DNA from: Isoetes taiwanensis
Taxonomy: Eukaryota > Streptophyta > Lycopodiopsida > Isoetales > Isoetaceae
NCBI GenBank assembly: GCA_021234155.1
Contig: JAJEKV010000072.1
Coordinates: 3,726,407-3,790,406, forward strand
Reading direction: 5' to 3'
DNA length: 64,000 bases
The notes beneath the pieces were generated by a model that was given only the letters and a program-made list of their open reading frames with translations, was not told the origin of the DNA and searched no databases. Numbering within the stretch: position 1 is the stretch's first letter; the number at the start of each line of letters is the position of its first letter. Of this stretch, positions 45,422 to 56,300 are shown in pieces. The translations under genes were made by a program, and so were the position numbers.

Positions 45422-46877
45422 AGTCGAGAAGAAGCTCAGGGACAATCTCAAGCTGATCGTCCGTTAATTCCAGTAAACTCGGTGTCTCCAATACTTCCTC
45501 TGGATTAGGAGTGTGTTTCTTTAGGAGACTTACGTGAAAGACTCTATGGATCTTCAGGTGTGCTGGTAAGTCCAATTTGTAGGCTTGGTTGCCCACTCTT
45601 TCGACAATTTTGAATGGACCAGCCCACCTTGGAGCAAGCTTCTTGCAATTGCCGATGCGGAGCTTTGCTTGTTTGACTTTTATCTTCAGCCAAACATCGT
45701 CCCCTACTGGGAACTCCCTTACTGTTCGGTGCCGATCAGCTATGCTCTTTTGCCGGCTTCTTGCTGCTAAGAGGTATCCTCGCACCTCTTCAAGCAATTG
45801 TTGCATCTTGGCTAACATCTGATGGGATACTTCTACCTTGGACACAGGGTTGTGCCAAGTGTCTGGTGTCAAGCACTGATAGCCGTAGTTGATCATAAAC
45901 GGCGACATTTGGAATGACTCTTGCTTGGTGCTATTGTATGCAAACTCAACCAAGTAGATGAAGTCATCCCACTTTGATTATAATTCCGCAACATATCTTC
46001 AAGTATCCGATTGGTGCGCTCCATCTGCCCATCTGTCTGAGGGTGATAAGACGAGCTCATTGATAATTTCGTTCCGATGGTGCTGAAGAGATCCTGCCAG
46101 GATGCACTCATGAACTTCGAATCCCTATCAGAGATTATTTCTCTTGGCATCCCATGGAGTCTAAAAATCTCCTTTGTGAATAACACGGCCGTGTCCAAAG
46201 CCGGTGCTCCTACAAGGCACAAAGTGCGCCATTTTCGACAATTTGTCGACTACGACCATTAAGGCGTCTTTGCCCCTTATGGTTCTAGGGAGCCCTGTAA
46301 TGAAGTCCATGCTGATTATCTCCCACTTGGAGTTTGGTACTGGCAATGGCTCTAATGCCCCTGGAATTCGTAGTTGCTCTGCTTTGGTCTGCTGACATAG
46401 CTGACACTCGCGTATATACCTTGCTATCTGCTTCTTCATGCCTGGCCAATAGTGACTACTCCTTATCTTGAAGTAGGTTTTCGTAAAACCTGCGTGGCCG
46501 ACTATTGGGCTGTTGTGGGTGTCGTGGAGAATCAACCTTCTGACTCCAGATGATTCTGGCACACACAACTTATTCTTATGGTACAAGACATTTCTCTCCT
46601 TCTTAAAATGTTTGAAGTTTTCTCTCTCCTTGTCTGTTCTTGCCTTCTTAGAAAGGCTTGCCCATACTTCCTGAAAGTCCTTGTCCGTTGGTAACGTTTC
46701 TTGTATTTTCTTGCCAAACTCACTGGTGAGTGTTGATATGGCATTGCAATGCACTCTTGTTGTTAAGGGATGTCTTGACAGAGCATCTGCAACCACATTG
46801 AGTTTCCCCGACTTGTACACAATCTCGAAGTCGTATTCTTCCATGAACTCCATCCATCTCCTTTGTCTCAAATTCAA
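45422..46877 (-). pseudogene. Ty3/gypsy integrase, frameshifted
   Basis: The first part (46161-46877) holds the zinc-binding H-H-C-C motif (HDTHNSPIVGHAGFTKTYFK ... CQLCQQ) and the start of the core, MDFITGLPRTIRGKDALMVV. A shift near 46200 moves to the next part (45893-46222) with REIISDRDSKF and SSSYHPQTDGQMERTNR, supplying the second Asp and the Glu. The last part (45420-45953) has the C-terminal GPFKIVERVGNQAYKLDLP and HRVFHVSLLKK (GPY/F module). Confidence 0.93.
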
Positions 46878-46892
46878 TAATGGTTGCGTGAA

Positions 46893-47258
46893 AAATTACT
46901 GTAGACTCTGATGGTCGGTATCTAATTGGAACTTCCTTCCCAATAGATAGTGTCTCCAGATCTTTAAAGCTCTTACCACTGCCAATAGCTCCTGATCATG
47001 TGTCGGGTAGCGAGTCTCTGCGTCGTTCATCTTCCGTGAATCGTATGCTACGACTCTTTCTTCTTGCATTAGGACTGCTCCCGTCGCAATCTTGCTAGCA
47101 TCAGTTGCGACTAGCTTGTCCTTCTCTGGATCTGGCAATGTTAAGACGGGGGCGGTTGTTAAGGCTTCCTTCAACTTCTCAAATCCTGCTTGAGCCTTCT
47201 TTTGCCAATGTGCCACCCAGTCTTTTATCTTTTCTGCCTTGGTGAGGTCCGTCAAAGG
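46893..47258 (-). pseudogene. Ty3/gypsy RNase H
   Basis: TLPDPEKDKLVATDASKIAT, GAVLMQEERVVAYDSRKM and YPTHDQELLAVVRALKIWRHYL are the gypsy RNase H motifs with catalytic Asp and Glu. The frame is shifted from RT at about 47255 and is followed after DHQSLQ by an in-frame stop (expected tyrosine in DHQSLQYFFTQ). Confidence 0.92.
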
Positions 47259-48262
47259 TGCGCTATCTTAGCAAAGTTCTTGACAAACTTTCTATAATAT
47301 CCTGCTAAGCCCAAAAAGCTTCTCACCTCGTGTATGTTCCTTGGTGCTGGCCATTCAATCACTGCTTGGATCTTTGCGGGATCGGTGGAGATGCCGTCTG
47401 CTGATATAATATGCCCCAAGTATTCCACTTTTTCGGTGGCGAAGTGACATTTCGACAACTTCACATAAAGCTGGTGTCTTCTCAGCTTCTCAAGTACCCT
47501 TCTCAAATGCTGAATATGCTCCTCTAGGGACTTGCTATACACCAAAATGTCATCGAAGAACACGATAACAAATGTGTCAAGGAATTCCCGAAAGATATCA
47601 TTCATGAGTCTCATGAACGTTGCTGGGGCATTAGATAGGCCAAATGGCATCACTGTGAATTCATAGTGGCCATATCTTGTTTGGAACGCCGTTTTGTGGA
47701 TATCTTCCTCCTTGATTCTGATTTGATGATATCCAGACCTTAAGTCTATTTTGGAGAAGACTCTGGCACCTTGTAACTGATCCATCAGGTCATCTGCTCT
47801 TGGTAAGGCATACTTGTTCTTGATGGTGTGTTTGTTTAATTGACGGTAGTCAATACACATCCTCAAGCTTCCATCCTTCTTCTTGACAAATAAGATGGGG
47901 GCTCCGAACGGAGAGACACTAGGCCTTATGAATCCTAGGTCTAATAGCTCTTGCAATTGCTTCTTCAACTCTGATAGTTCGTGAGCCGTCATTCTATACG
48001 GTGCCTTACTTGTGGGCTTGGTACCTGGTTCGAGTGCAATCTCGCACTCCACTCCTCTAAATGGTGGGAGTTCTTTGATTTCATCGGGAAACAAGTCATG
48101 GAACTCCTTTATTAGCTTAGCTATCTGCTTGGGTAGCTTGCTCACTGATTTATCTTCTTTATCCTCTGGTGCCTCTTCTTCGGCAAGTTCTAATTTGAAG
48201 ATGTATGCAACTTGCTCCCTTTTGATGCATCTATGTAACTTCTTACTCGACATGCATTGCAT
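47252..48262 (-). pseudogene. Ty3/gypsy reverse transcriptase, largely open
   Basis: 336 open codons. Domains in order: the protease/RT linker [19 protein letters not shown], then [88 protein letters not shown], the catalytic [11 protein letters not shown], and [13 protein letters not shown]. The FFDD form replaces the commoner YxDD or FIDD; both catalytic aspartates are kept. Shifted out of frame just before RNase H. Confidence 0.95.
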
Positions 48263-48411
48263 TATAGGTGTTACTTGCTTACCTGTGATCTCTATAATTT
48301 TCCGTTGGTAGTTAGCTTCACCTTTCGGCTCCCCACAATCTATTTGGCGCTTTTTTGCGGGTGGAGGTATTCCATACCTATGATGAGGTCATATTTTCCG
48401 ATGTTCATGAT

Positions 48412-48765
48412 CTACGCCCCCATTTCAATATTGATGCGGGTAAGTCTATATTGAAATTCACCCTCTTGCTTAAGACGCGTTCGATGGCTCCGCTTAGCTA
48501 ACACTCTTTGGCCGGGCTTAGACTTCAATGTTTTCAACTTTAACATTTCAGCCATCCTTGGTGACGTAAAGTTGTGGGAACTGCCACAGTCTATGAGGAC
48601 TATGAAAGATTTGGCGGCTATCTTACCAATTGTGGATATTACTTGGTACTGGCTCTCTGCGCTTTCTGTATCTATGGCGGCAAAGATATGGCACTCACCA
48701 TGGATAAAGTCGCTGTCCTTCGCCCCCTCCTCTTCCCTCGGGGTCTCCCAACCTCCCATCTCCAT
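48412..48765 (-). pseudogene. Aspartic protease of the giant element
   Basis: SFIVLIDCGSSHNFTSPRMA contains the protease active site: plant gypsy elements normally have LIDSGSTHNF. The Asp and Gly are intact, with Cys in place of the first Ser. It is split from RT by stops near 48410. Confidence 0.8.
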
Positions 48766-48779
48766 AGTGTCTTTGCATT

Positions 48780-50031
48780 CATCTTTAGGCGGTTATTGTG
48801 TTCTATGCCCTACCGGAAGCACCGGAAACACAACTGCTTTTCTATGCATTCTTGCCGCTTTTCCTTCGGAATGGAGTTGAGGAACTGCTTGACTGTCTTT
48901 GAGTAGTTTGAGCCTCCCCCTTGTCCTTTATTTTTAAAGCTGACGTGCTTTTTCTCTGGCTGCTTCCATTGGTTTTCAAGTATGGCGTCTTGGCGGTGTG
49001 GACTTTTGGTTGCTCTCGGCTCGGCCTCCATACCCTTTTCCTTTGTCATACCACTGCTTGGGTTCACTATTCTGGGTTCCCGATCCCTGTAAGCTTATGG
49101 CTTTTGCTTCGGCCTCCAATACTGAGCGCGGGTTCAGGGCCCTGACTAATTTCCGTAGTTCTTCATTCAGGCCCTCCACATAGCCTTCCACCGCTCTTCT
49201 CTCACTGAGTTTTGGCACATAAAGCCTCAACCTAATGAACTCCTCCGTATATTTGCATGGATTTGTTTTCGTTGCAAACCGTGGAAGGCTTACATCGATG
49301 GCACTTGTGCTCTCTCGGGCACATAGTGTTGTTTGAAAGCCTTCGCGAACTTTGTGAACCTGCACTTGTCTCTGCTCATCCCGTGGGCTTTGGCATAGCC
49401 CCTCCACCAAATATGGGCTGCCCCTTTCAAGTTAGCGGTGGCTACTCTGCCCTTATCCTTATCCTTCATACCGTAAGCATTTCCATATTCGCTCATCTCG
49501 TCTAGCCATGCTTCCCGGCTTCAGATCTGACTGTTTTTGGGAAAAGCGTTTCCGGCTCGCGGGCTTTCCAAACATTACTCACGCCGAAGTCGACCTTTTA
49601 CGGTAGTCGGATTGGTTTTATTGTCTTGCCCTTATTCTTTCTTCCCTTTGGCGGTCCTATCATTTCTTTTCTCGGACTTCGAGCTTGAGTGGTACCCCTC
49701 AAGAGCTGGATTTGGAAGATCTGCGTCGGCTCCTCTTTCTTTCTTTTCCCTTGTGTTGAGAACGGGCCTCTGGGGGTTGCACGTTCTGGTCCTGCCTGTT
49801 ATTCCCTCTGCCGGCCAACATGGCTTTTATTTCTTGCAGATCTGACCTCATTTGCGAGATTTCCTCTTCCAGTGTCGGTGCATAGTACTCTTCGAAGAGA
49901 TTCCGAGGCTGGAATTGTCCCGATGGTGTGTGCTCGCCTTGGGCTTGGAATTCAATTTCGACATTCCTGGCTGTTCTAGCTGCACATATTGCATTGGCAC
50001 CATTTATCATGAGTTCTTTTGTTGGTTGCAT
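48780..50031 (-). pseudogene. Gag of the giant element, frameshifted
   Basis: A probable start at 50031 (MQPTKELMINGANAICAART) leads to a polar N-terminus with a short coiled coil (LEEEISQMRSDLQEIKAML). A shifted frame at 49290-49496 carries the capsid (retrotrans_gag) signature GAAHIWWRGYAKAHG. A third frame (48976-49410) has FIRLRLYVPKLSERRAVEGY and ELRKLVRALNPRS. The zinc knuckle is ruined: CFRCFR is followed by a stop and the downstream His/Cys are not recognisable. Confidence 0.85.
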
Positions 50032-50099
50032 TATGAGTTTGAATGATATGATTGTTAAGGCAAAGATATCAAAAAGACATTTTAAAATGCAATTCAAAA

Positions 50100-50174
50100 G
50101 ATCTTATATTTTTATCAATATATAGCCGATATATATTAAGTTAATACAATAGTCATGATTTCCGTTACATTGAT
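50100..50174 (-). other. Short spacer between ORF2 and gag
   Basis: Contains AATATATATCGGCTATATAT on the minus strand, a possible third TATA-like element ahead of gag. Purely positional inference. Confidence 0.3.
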
Positions 50175-51695
50175 TTACTGATGGGATGGGTGATCCTCAA
50201 GGAATTTCTTCACTTGGGCTGTACCCACTGTACGTCCCAAGTTCCGGAGTATATCCCTCGATGATCCCCCTCGGATAGCTAAGGCTAGCTCTTCGACCCG
50301 TCTATCGGAGGTATGAGCTGCTGTTACTGCCAATCTACCTTGTCGAAGGTGGGGTACCGCGAAGTCGAAAATGCTCAAGGCTGTCCTCTGCTTCACCAAA
50401 ATTACATAGTCGACTTTTTCTGATAGCCGTGCGTGCATGCCAAAACCTGATAGTGCTATCAGCATCTGCACTGCTTCTTCTCCACGTGGGCTGAAAAGCT
50501 TATGGAATACTATTATCCTACCGTCTGTTAGGAGCGGAAGATAGTATTTAAGTGCTGCTCCGGGTACTCCTCCCCGTGCTCCTGAGGTAGACCTGTGCCT
50601 TGATGCATACTGATCGACCCGTACTTGAACTAATTCTTCGTAATCATGGAAGAGCGTTCGTACACTTGTTAAGTTCGTGGCTCTCCCTAGGAACGTTGGT
50701 AATGGTTCTTGTGAAGAAGATTCTGGTTGAAGTGCTCTTGTTGTCTTCCCCCTTATTCCCATCTGCTCTTGGAGTGCCACAAACTCCTCCTCTGTAGGGA
50801 GTTGTTCTTCCGTCATCATGCCTCTGATAGTGCTATAGGCTTCGATGTCTGACACGCTGTGTCCTGTGTATGTGGCTGCTTCCCTTACTTGAACTGGAAA
50901 GTCATCTGTTTCTTGGTCGATGAAATCCTCTAAGTCCGGCTGCTGCCGTATAAGGTGAAGGAGTTCGTCGACGCGATAGCCTCTGTCTCTGCATTCGGGG
51001 AGGTTTTTAATATCGTTTAGGAACAAATATTCCTGCCCTTTTCGACTATGATCGGTGCTAGACTTGTTATTCCCAGCCCGATTGATTGTGCTATCCTCGG
51101 TGTGCTCCTGTCAGCTTCGAAACGGCTGACGTCTTGTTCTGCTTCTCGGCGTTCTTCCTCTGGGTCCACTTCCATTTCCTCTTCACTTTCCTCTTCTGAG
51201 TCCTCACCTTCTTCGGATGATTCCACTATGGACTGCTCGTACTCAAGCAGTAGTTGTTCGTCTGCTGCTGAGTCCAAGGGTGTGACCTCTAGTGGCTGGA
51301 TTGATGGTTCACCTACCACGGTTTGGGCCCTATAGAATAAATATAGTGCTAAGGCTGTGTTGTAAGAGAAAAATCTCTTTCTATTACTGCTCAGGGTCAT
51401 GTAGTTGGGTAGGCGCTCGGTTCTATTCTGCAGCAGTTTCGCAATGTTGGGTATATGACTAAGGGTTGTTTGCAATGCAGTTTGGTACAAAGTACCCTAT
51501 GCATGGGGGTACTTCTTGCAAGCTAGGAGCTACTTTCTCTTGGAATTCGTGCAGAACTTGTTGGTAGAACGGGTTTGAGTTCAGGGTTGCCGACAAGTCA
51601 AATTCTTTCTGGAAAACTTGGAATACTAGGTTAACATCTACCTCAGCAATGTGGGGAGAGGCACTGTACCATCTGATGAAGGATGAGGTAGCCAT
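50175..51695 (-). pseudogene. ORF2: unknown accessory protein upstream of gag
   Basis: Three overlapping frames (51695-51459, 51490-51017, 51026-50175) make about 500 residues separated by two single-base-type shifts. The N-terminus MATSSFIRWYSASPHIAEVD with FQVFQKEFDLSATL matches the 20656-20838 fragment. A middle acidic run (VESSEEGEDSEEESEEEMEVD) follows, then a globular-looking half: DELLHLIRQQPDLEDFIDQE, PGAALKYYLPLLTDGRIIVF, LSEKVDYVILVKQRTALSIF, ELALAIRGGSSRDILRNLGR. I recognise no family. A TATA box lies 112 bp upstream of the ATG, and a hairpin-repeat cluster before that, so it probably has its own transcript. Confidence 0.7.
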
Positions 51696-51806
51696 GAGGA
51701 GGAGCGTGCGGCCGATATCAAACGGAACTGGAAGCGCTTAAAGAGGCTGGAAGATTGCCTTGGGCGCAGGAGCAACTTTTTAGGTGTGGTTTAGGGGTTA
51801 TGAGGG

Positions 51807-51814
51807 TATTTATA
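51807..51814 (-). promoter_or_regulatory. TATA box of ORF2
   Basis: Minus strand CCCTATAAATACCC, 112 bp upstream of the ATG at 51695. The core CCCTATAAAT is identical to that at 57358-57367. Confidence 0.75.
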
Positions 51815-51828
51815 GGGAACTTGTACCC

Positions 51829-51850
51829 TAAAATTTTTAGGGTTTCTAAA
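51829..51850 (-). promoter_or_regulatory. Telo-box upstream of ORF2 TATA
   Basis: Minus strand AAACCCTAAAAATTTTAGGG about 20-30 bp upstream of the TATA box. AAACCCTAA is the telo-box known from promoters of plant growth-associated genes. The same AAACCCTAAAAATT occurs before the TATA box at 57.36 kb. Confidence 0.65.
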
Positions 51851-51995
51851 ACTTTTGGCATTTTGAGATGAAGTTTGATGTTTCTAGGTTAATTTGGAGC
51901 TAGAAATGGATTGTATACAGTTTTTGGGTTCTGATGCAACAAATTTTGGCCGATTTGGGTATGTCTAACACAAGTTATGGACCTTGAAAGGTCGG

Positions 51996-52069
51996 ACCCC
52001 TCTAAGCGTGCGCGAGGAGGGTGTTAGGTTGGGACCTAAGTGGCCTCTGGCACACCCTTAGAGGTGTTG
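51996..52069 (-). repeat. Cruciform repeat core, copy d
   Basis: 74-bp core reading ACCCCTCTAAGCGTGCGCGA ... CACACCCTTAGAGGTGTTG on the plus strand. The outer stem CCTCTAAG/CTTAGAGG is intact; the inner arm (GTTAGGTTGGGACCTAAG) is imperfect. Confidence 0.85.
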
Positions 52070-52208
52070 GTTTATCTATATCTAATGGATGCTAAGAACA
52101 AGCCCAAAGACGTGAATTCCTACTTATTCTCTTCTGAACTGCAAATTTCTTTGATTATTTACTTCATTTGGAGCAGGTAAGGAGCTGATCAAGGGCCCAG
52201 TTGGCCGG

Positions 52209-52282
52209 ACCCCTCTAAGCGTGCGCGAGGAGGGTGTTAGGTCCAGACCTAACTATGCTCTGGCGCACCCTTAGAGGTGTTG
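52209..52282 (-). repeat. Cruciform repeat core, copy e
   Basis: 74 bp, starting exactly 213 bp from copy d. Outer stem CCTCTAAG/CTTAGAGG and GTGCGC/GCGCAC; inner stem GTTAGGTC/GACCTAAC. Confidence 0.88.
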
Positions 52283-52418
52283 GTCAAAATTTCACATTTG
52301 CTCCTTAACTACTACTATATTTAATCCAATGCACGTTTTACACAACTATATATCCTTTTTGTTCAAAATTTTCATTCATTACATATAAGCCTGTTAGTTA
52401 CAAAAAGTAGCTTCTGTT

Positions 52419-53003
52419 CTATTTATCTGTCCTCTTGATGTATTTGGCCAGTCTCATGTCCTTTGGTTGAAGCGTGACTCTTTTTGCATGGAGCGTGCAT
52501 GCCAGTGAATCTTCAAAGTGTTGCACGACTTCCATCTCTGCTGCTTCTTGTAAAGCGAGTAACATATCGTTAGTTACTCGCTTGTTGGGGTCGAAGTCCC
52601 ACAGAATCTCCCTGACGAATCTCTGGAATGCTGCTCTGGGAATCAGAAATCCGTAACTCCGTTGGAAGTGCCGGATTTCTCGCAGGGCTCTCGCAAATGG
52701 GGAGTCTTGGGATCTTTTCATGGGTTTCTTTGGGGGGTCCGGAAGCTCTGGTGGAGGTTTCAGCTGGAATATCTCTGGTGTTGGCCGCCCTCCTTCGATA
52801 TATTTTACCCTGTGTGCCTCGTAATAGGCACTGTACTCGGTGTGCATCTTCTTGTATACTGTATAGTCTGCTAACTCTTTCTTGTATCTCCTCTCGGGCC
52901 CTAAGGTGTACGAGTCCCTGGCCGTTTTGTTCGCCTTCTTTGCGGATGCTTTCTCTGCATCCAGCTTCTTTGCCTCTTGCCATTCTGAAAACGGTGGAGG
53001 CAT
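52419..53003 (-). CDS. Histone H3-fold protein encoded by the giant element
   Basis: 194 open codons. Residues 1-70 are Lys/Glu-rich and probably helical; 71-100 are Pro-rich. Residues 101-194 align without a gap to the H3 core, about 45 of 94 identical by eye: ALREIRHFQRS, FQRFVREI, ALQEAAE, FED, HAKRVT and PKDMRLAKYI, ending four residues after the alpha-3 helix as in H3. Positions for H3-H3' and H3-H4 contact (Cys110, His113, Arg116, Asp123 equivalents) are kept. LREIRHFQ and LIPRAAF resemble plant CENH3, but loop 1 has the canonical H3 length. No H3 tail precedes the fold in this frame; upstream frames may supply an N-terminus from 53318. It lies in the sense direction of the element, between leader and ORF2. 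Function is inferred only. Confidence 0.85.
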   Translation of the reverse strand: MPPPFSEWQEAKKLDAEKASAKKANKTARDSYTLGPERRYKKELADYTVYKKMHTEYSAYYEAHRVKYIEGGRPTPEIFQLKPPPELPDPPKKPMKRSQDSPFARALREIRHFQRSYGFLIPRAAFQRFVREILWDFDPNKRVTNDMLLALQEAAEMEVVQHFEDSLACTLHAKRVTLQPKDMRLAKYIKRTDK

Positions 53004-53318
53004 TGGCGGGGGTAGCTCAACGCGTGTTTCTGCCGGTCCTAGGCTGGGGTTTGGTCCTCCTCTTGGGGTTCATCTGTCTCAGGATGAGGGTTCTGCTGCT
53101 TCTGCGAGGATTCCCCAGTTCCTAGAAGTACTCCCTCCAAGAAGTTCTGCAAATCACCGGTATCTTCAGACGAGGATGGAGGTAGGTCGCCTTCGGATCG
53201 TTCGTCGATGACGACGCCGACTGAGGTCCTCCTCTTCTTAGGCGGGGGCTCGTCTGTCATTACCTTTTTGCCTTTCCTATCGGGTTCTTCCCTGCTCTTT
53301 GTCCTTTGCTCGCGCCAT
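53004..53318 (-). pseudogene. Probable N-terminal part of the histone-fold gene
   Basis: ATG at 53318 gives MARAKDKEQGRTR in the same frame as the histone fold, then a stop. A shifted frame (53260-53039) continues with a basic cluster PPPKKRRTS, like a nuclear localisation signal, then Ser/Asp/Glu-rich sequence, then stops. The fold frame resumes as NPSLGPAETRVELPPPMPPP directly into the 53003 start. Two compensating single-base shifts, or an unrecognised splice pattern, would give a protein of about 300 residues. MARAK echoes the MARTK start at 19849. Confidence 0.5.
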
Positions 53319-56300
53319 TGGTCTTCGCAGTGGCTTATGAGACAGAGAGAATAAAGAAATCCAGATACGATATATCATATTACTCAAATCAGCTGCACTT
53401 TATTTGTTTTTTTAGACAAGAGCATCCTACTGCTAAAATTACATGCAAAAAGATGATACATAACACTCTCTTGAACATCACGCTGCATTCATCAACCTTA
53501 CTGGACTTGCCTATCGCTTGTCGGCATCAGATCGATTTCTTTGTCCTCGCAAATGGTAGCATCAAGTTTGAATTTGGAAACAAGGGAACCTAGGCCACAA
53601 ACCAAGCTGCAGTTATGGAAAGCAAGTGCCTGGAGGAGATGACAAAGCAAAACTGGATAAATGGAACAGGATAGAATAGGAATAGAATGAGGACAATGGA
53701 ATACAGTAAAAAATACAAGCTTAACAGAAGAAAGAGGAGATCCTGGAATATACAGAGAAGAAAAGAAGAGAAGCAAAGCGCTGCAGCCTAGGTCCCCCTG
53801 TTACCAAATTCAAACGTGAAACCAGAGAAAGAAAAAACGCCGGATTTGATGCTGGAGGAAAGAAGCCGATCCATACACTTGCCAGCAAACTAGAGAAATT
53901 TATACTGTGTAAGGATGTGGTTGGGTCTACTGTTCGAAACAAGTTCAAAAACGACGACACAAAACGAACCCACCAACAGCAAGGATGAAAATGACCACAG
54001 GCAAGTGGTGTGGTTTGCGCCTCTGCAACCTCTGCACACCCTCTTGCTTGCCGCCCTCCTCTGCCTTTAGCTTTGCGTGCATGGCCCTTTTTGTTCGTGC
54101 AGCATTACTCCATCGCCATAACTTGCCTCGAATTTGAAGCTCACTTACTTACCTGCAAGATTTTTTCTTTTGCAACAAATCTTCTGCCAAAATCCAAACC
54201 CTAAAACACAAAACTGAGGCCTTGACTCTTCCGATGCAAGCAGTCCCTTTCTATCAATCAATGCTCTGCGATTCTACTCAAAACATGCTAGAAATCTGGG
54301 CTTGGAAGTATGACAGCGGCAAAAATGCCAGCTCTGATGCACGCGGAGCCACAGGTAATCATGTACACCGGACCGGGCCGGAAGGCCGGACGTATATGCA
54401 GTCCGATACAGAGAAAAAGGAAAGAACAACGAACTAAAGAGAAAAGGAAAAGAAAAAACAACCTGTGTCTGTGTCGTCGCCTCCCTCCGTCCTCCGTCAG
54501 CTTATCGCCATAGCCGACACCTTGTACCTTTCTTCTTCCATACCTGTACTCTAAACCTCGGCAACATCTGGAGCGTCCTCAACACGTGCCTGTGCCCGCG
54601 TGATGCTTACGCGGTGGTTTGTACGCCGTCCATTGCATACCCTGACAAAAGAATATGCGTTTAGTATATTTTTATTTGCCACGTCATTTTTCCACGTCAG
54701 ACGAAAAAGTTGTGGGGTTTTATTTTGAACAATGCATTCTGGATTCTGGTAAGAGCATAATGTGGTACAACATGTCACACAATGTTGTACCGCATGTTGG
54801 TCCCCACTTTGTGTATTGCATATCATATGCAATAAAATGGACTTCTCTCGAAAACCCATTCTAGAAGCCCGTAAAGGACAGGCAGGCTGTATTCAGCCTT
54901 GTCCGCCAATGAGACCTCGACATGTGGCAAAGATTCTTTTTGAGGAACTCCCCTGATGTCGTTGTTGGTCTACATTCTTTGTTTTATTCCGTCGCTGCTC
55001 TCGATTTTGCCACAAATCAATCTAGACCATCCAACGGGCAACGATCAATGGGCTGAATACAGCCTGCTAGTCCTTCACGTTAAGAGAATAGCCCGGAGGG
55101 TTGTTTTCTAGGCCTATCAAACAGCCCTCCGCCTAACAACATCGGGTCGTTTTCCAGGCCCAGAAAACAGCCCTCCGGGCCATTCCCCTATACAAGAATG
55201 CCTTGTTATTTTTGTCCCTACTTACAAACATTGTCGGACTACAACTATGAAGGAATTGGCATTTAGCATATAAATCATCTACTGAATCCTCAAAAGTGGT
55301 CATATGAGCCCCTGAGAGCTTTAAGGAATCAAGCTAATGGACAAATTGCCTTGGGGTAAGTACACACCCACCATTATCAATCTTGTTAATTTGGGATTTT
55401 TTGGCCTGGTGGAAAATACTTTTTTTTTTTTTTTTTTTTTCTTGTGATTTCCTAAGATTCTTGATGGTTTGGTTGCCGGAAAATATTTCCGTGTTTTAAA
55501 AAATCGGGACCATTTTCTTCGTATGATTTCGAACAATGTTTTTTATTTGTATGGAGTTTTTCCAATTTTTCATTTTTTGGCGGATTGCAAGTGTCGAGTA
55601 GATGATGCATGCCAGCTTATGCATTTCTAGCAGATTTGGCAGACGTTAGATGGGCGTGGAAAAGCAAACCCTGAAACTGGAATCTTACAAATTGTTTTGC
55701 CCGGGTTGCTATTGCCGGATTTGGTGTAGCCAGAACTGGCGTGGATATTTGGCCGAAATAATTTCCTCGAATACTATATGCACAGTTGTTTTTTGGAGTT
55801 CCCATAACAGGTTAGTCTGTGCTTTGTTAGAAAACAAAAGGCAGAAGAGTGCAGGAGGTTTTTCCAAAAGGTAGAGGAGTGTAGGAGGTATAGATTTGGT
55901 CTAATCTTTTCGGTTAATCCTAGGCTCTGTTATTAACAACGTTTTGCAGCTCTGTTGAGTGATTTCCTTTTTGATGTGATCAAAACCCCTCTCTAAGAAG
56001 TGATTTGCCGTAGCGGTTTTGCAAGGAATGATTCGATTGCAAGATGTAGATTGGATCATGTATTTATTAATTCCCTACAGTTTTGCATCATTGTTTGTGT
56101 GATTTGACACTTTTTCTGTTCTTTGCTCAAGCAGGCAGACTTGACACTACTTGAAGATGCACCACATCCTACTGGGACTTCAAAGATTGCATGCCAAAGA
56201 CCTCATCTAGATTACATTCTAAAGATCATCTAAGGTATAAGAGCTGCTTTAAAATTCTGTTTGATGGTTCAAGGACCTCATCCAGATTGACCATGCAAGA

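Noticed and set aside
50175-50400. A second histone fold (H2A-like) at the C-terminus of ORF2
   Set aside because: ELALAIRGG...ILRNLGRTVGTAQV faintly recalls the H2A QLAIRND...LLG-VTIA region, but the match is short and the preceding helices do not align convincingly.
52419-53003. Calling the histone-fold gene the host CENH3
   Set aside because: It lies within a bounded retrotransposon, has canonical loop 1 length, lacks introns and a normal tail, and differs at about half the core positions.
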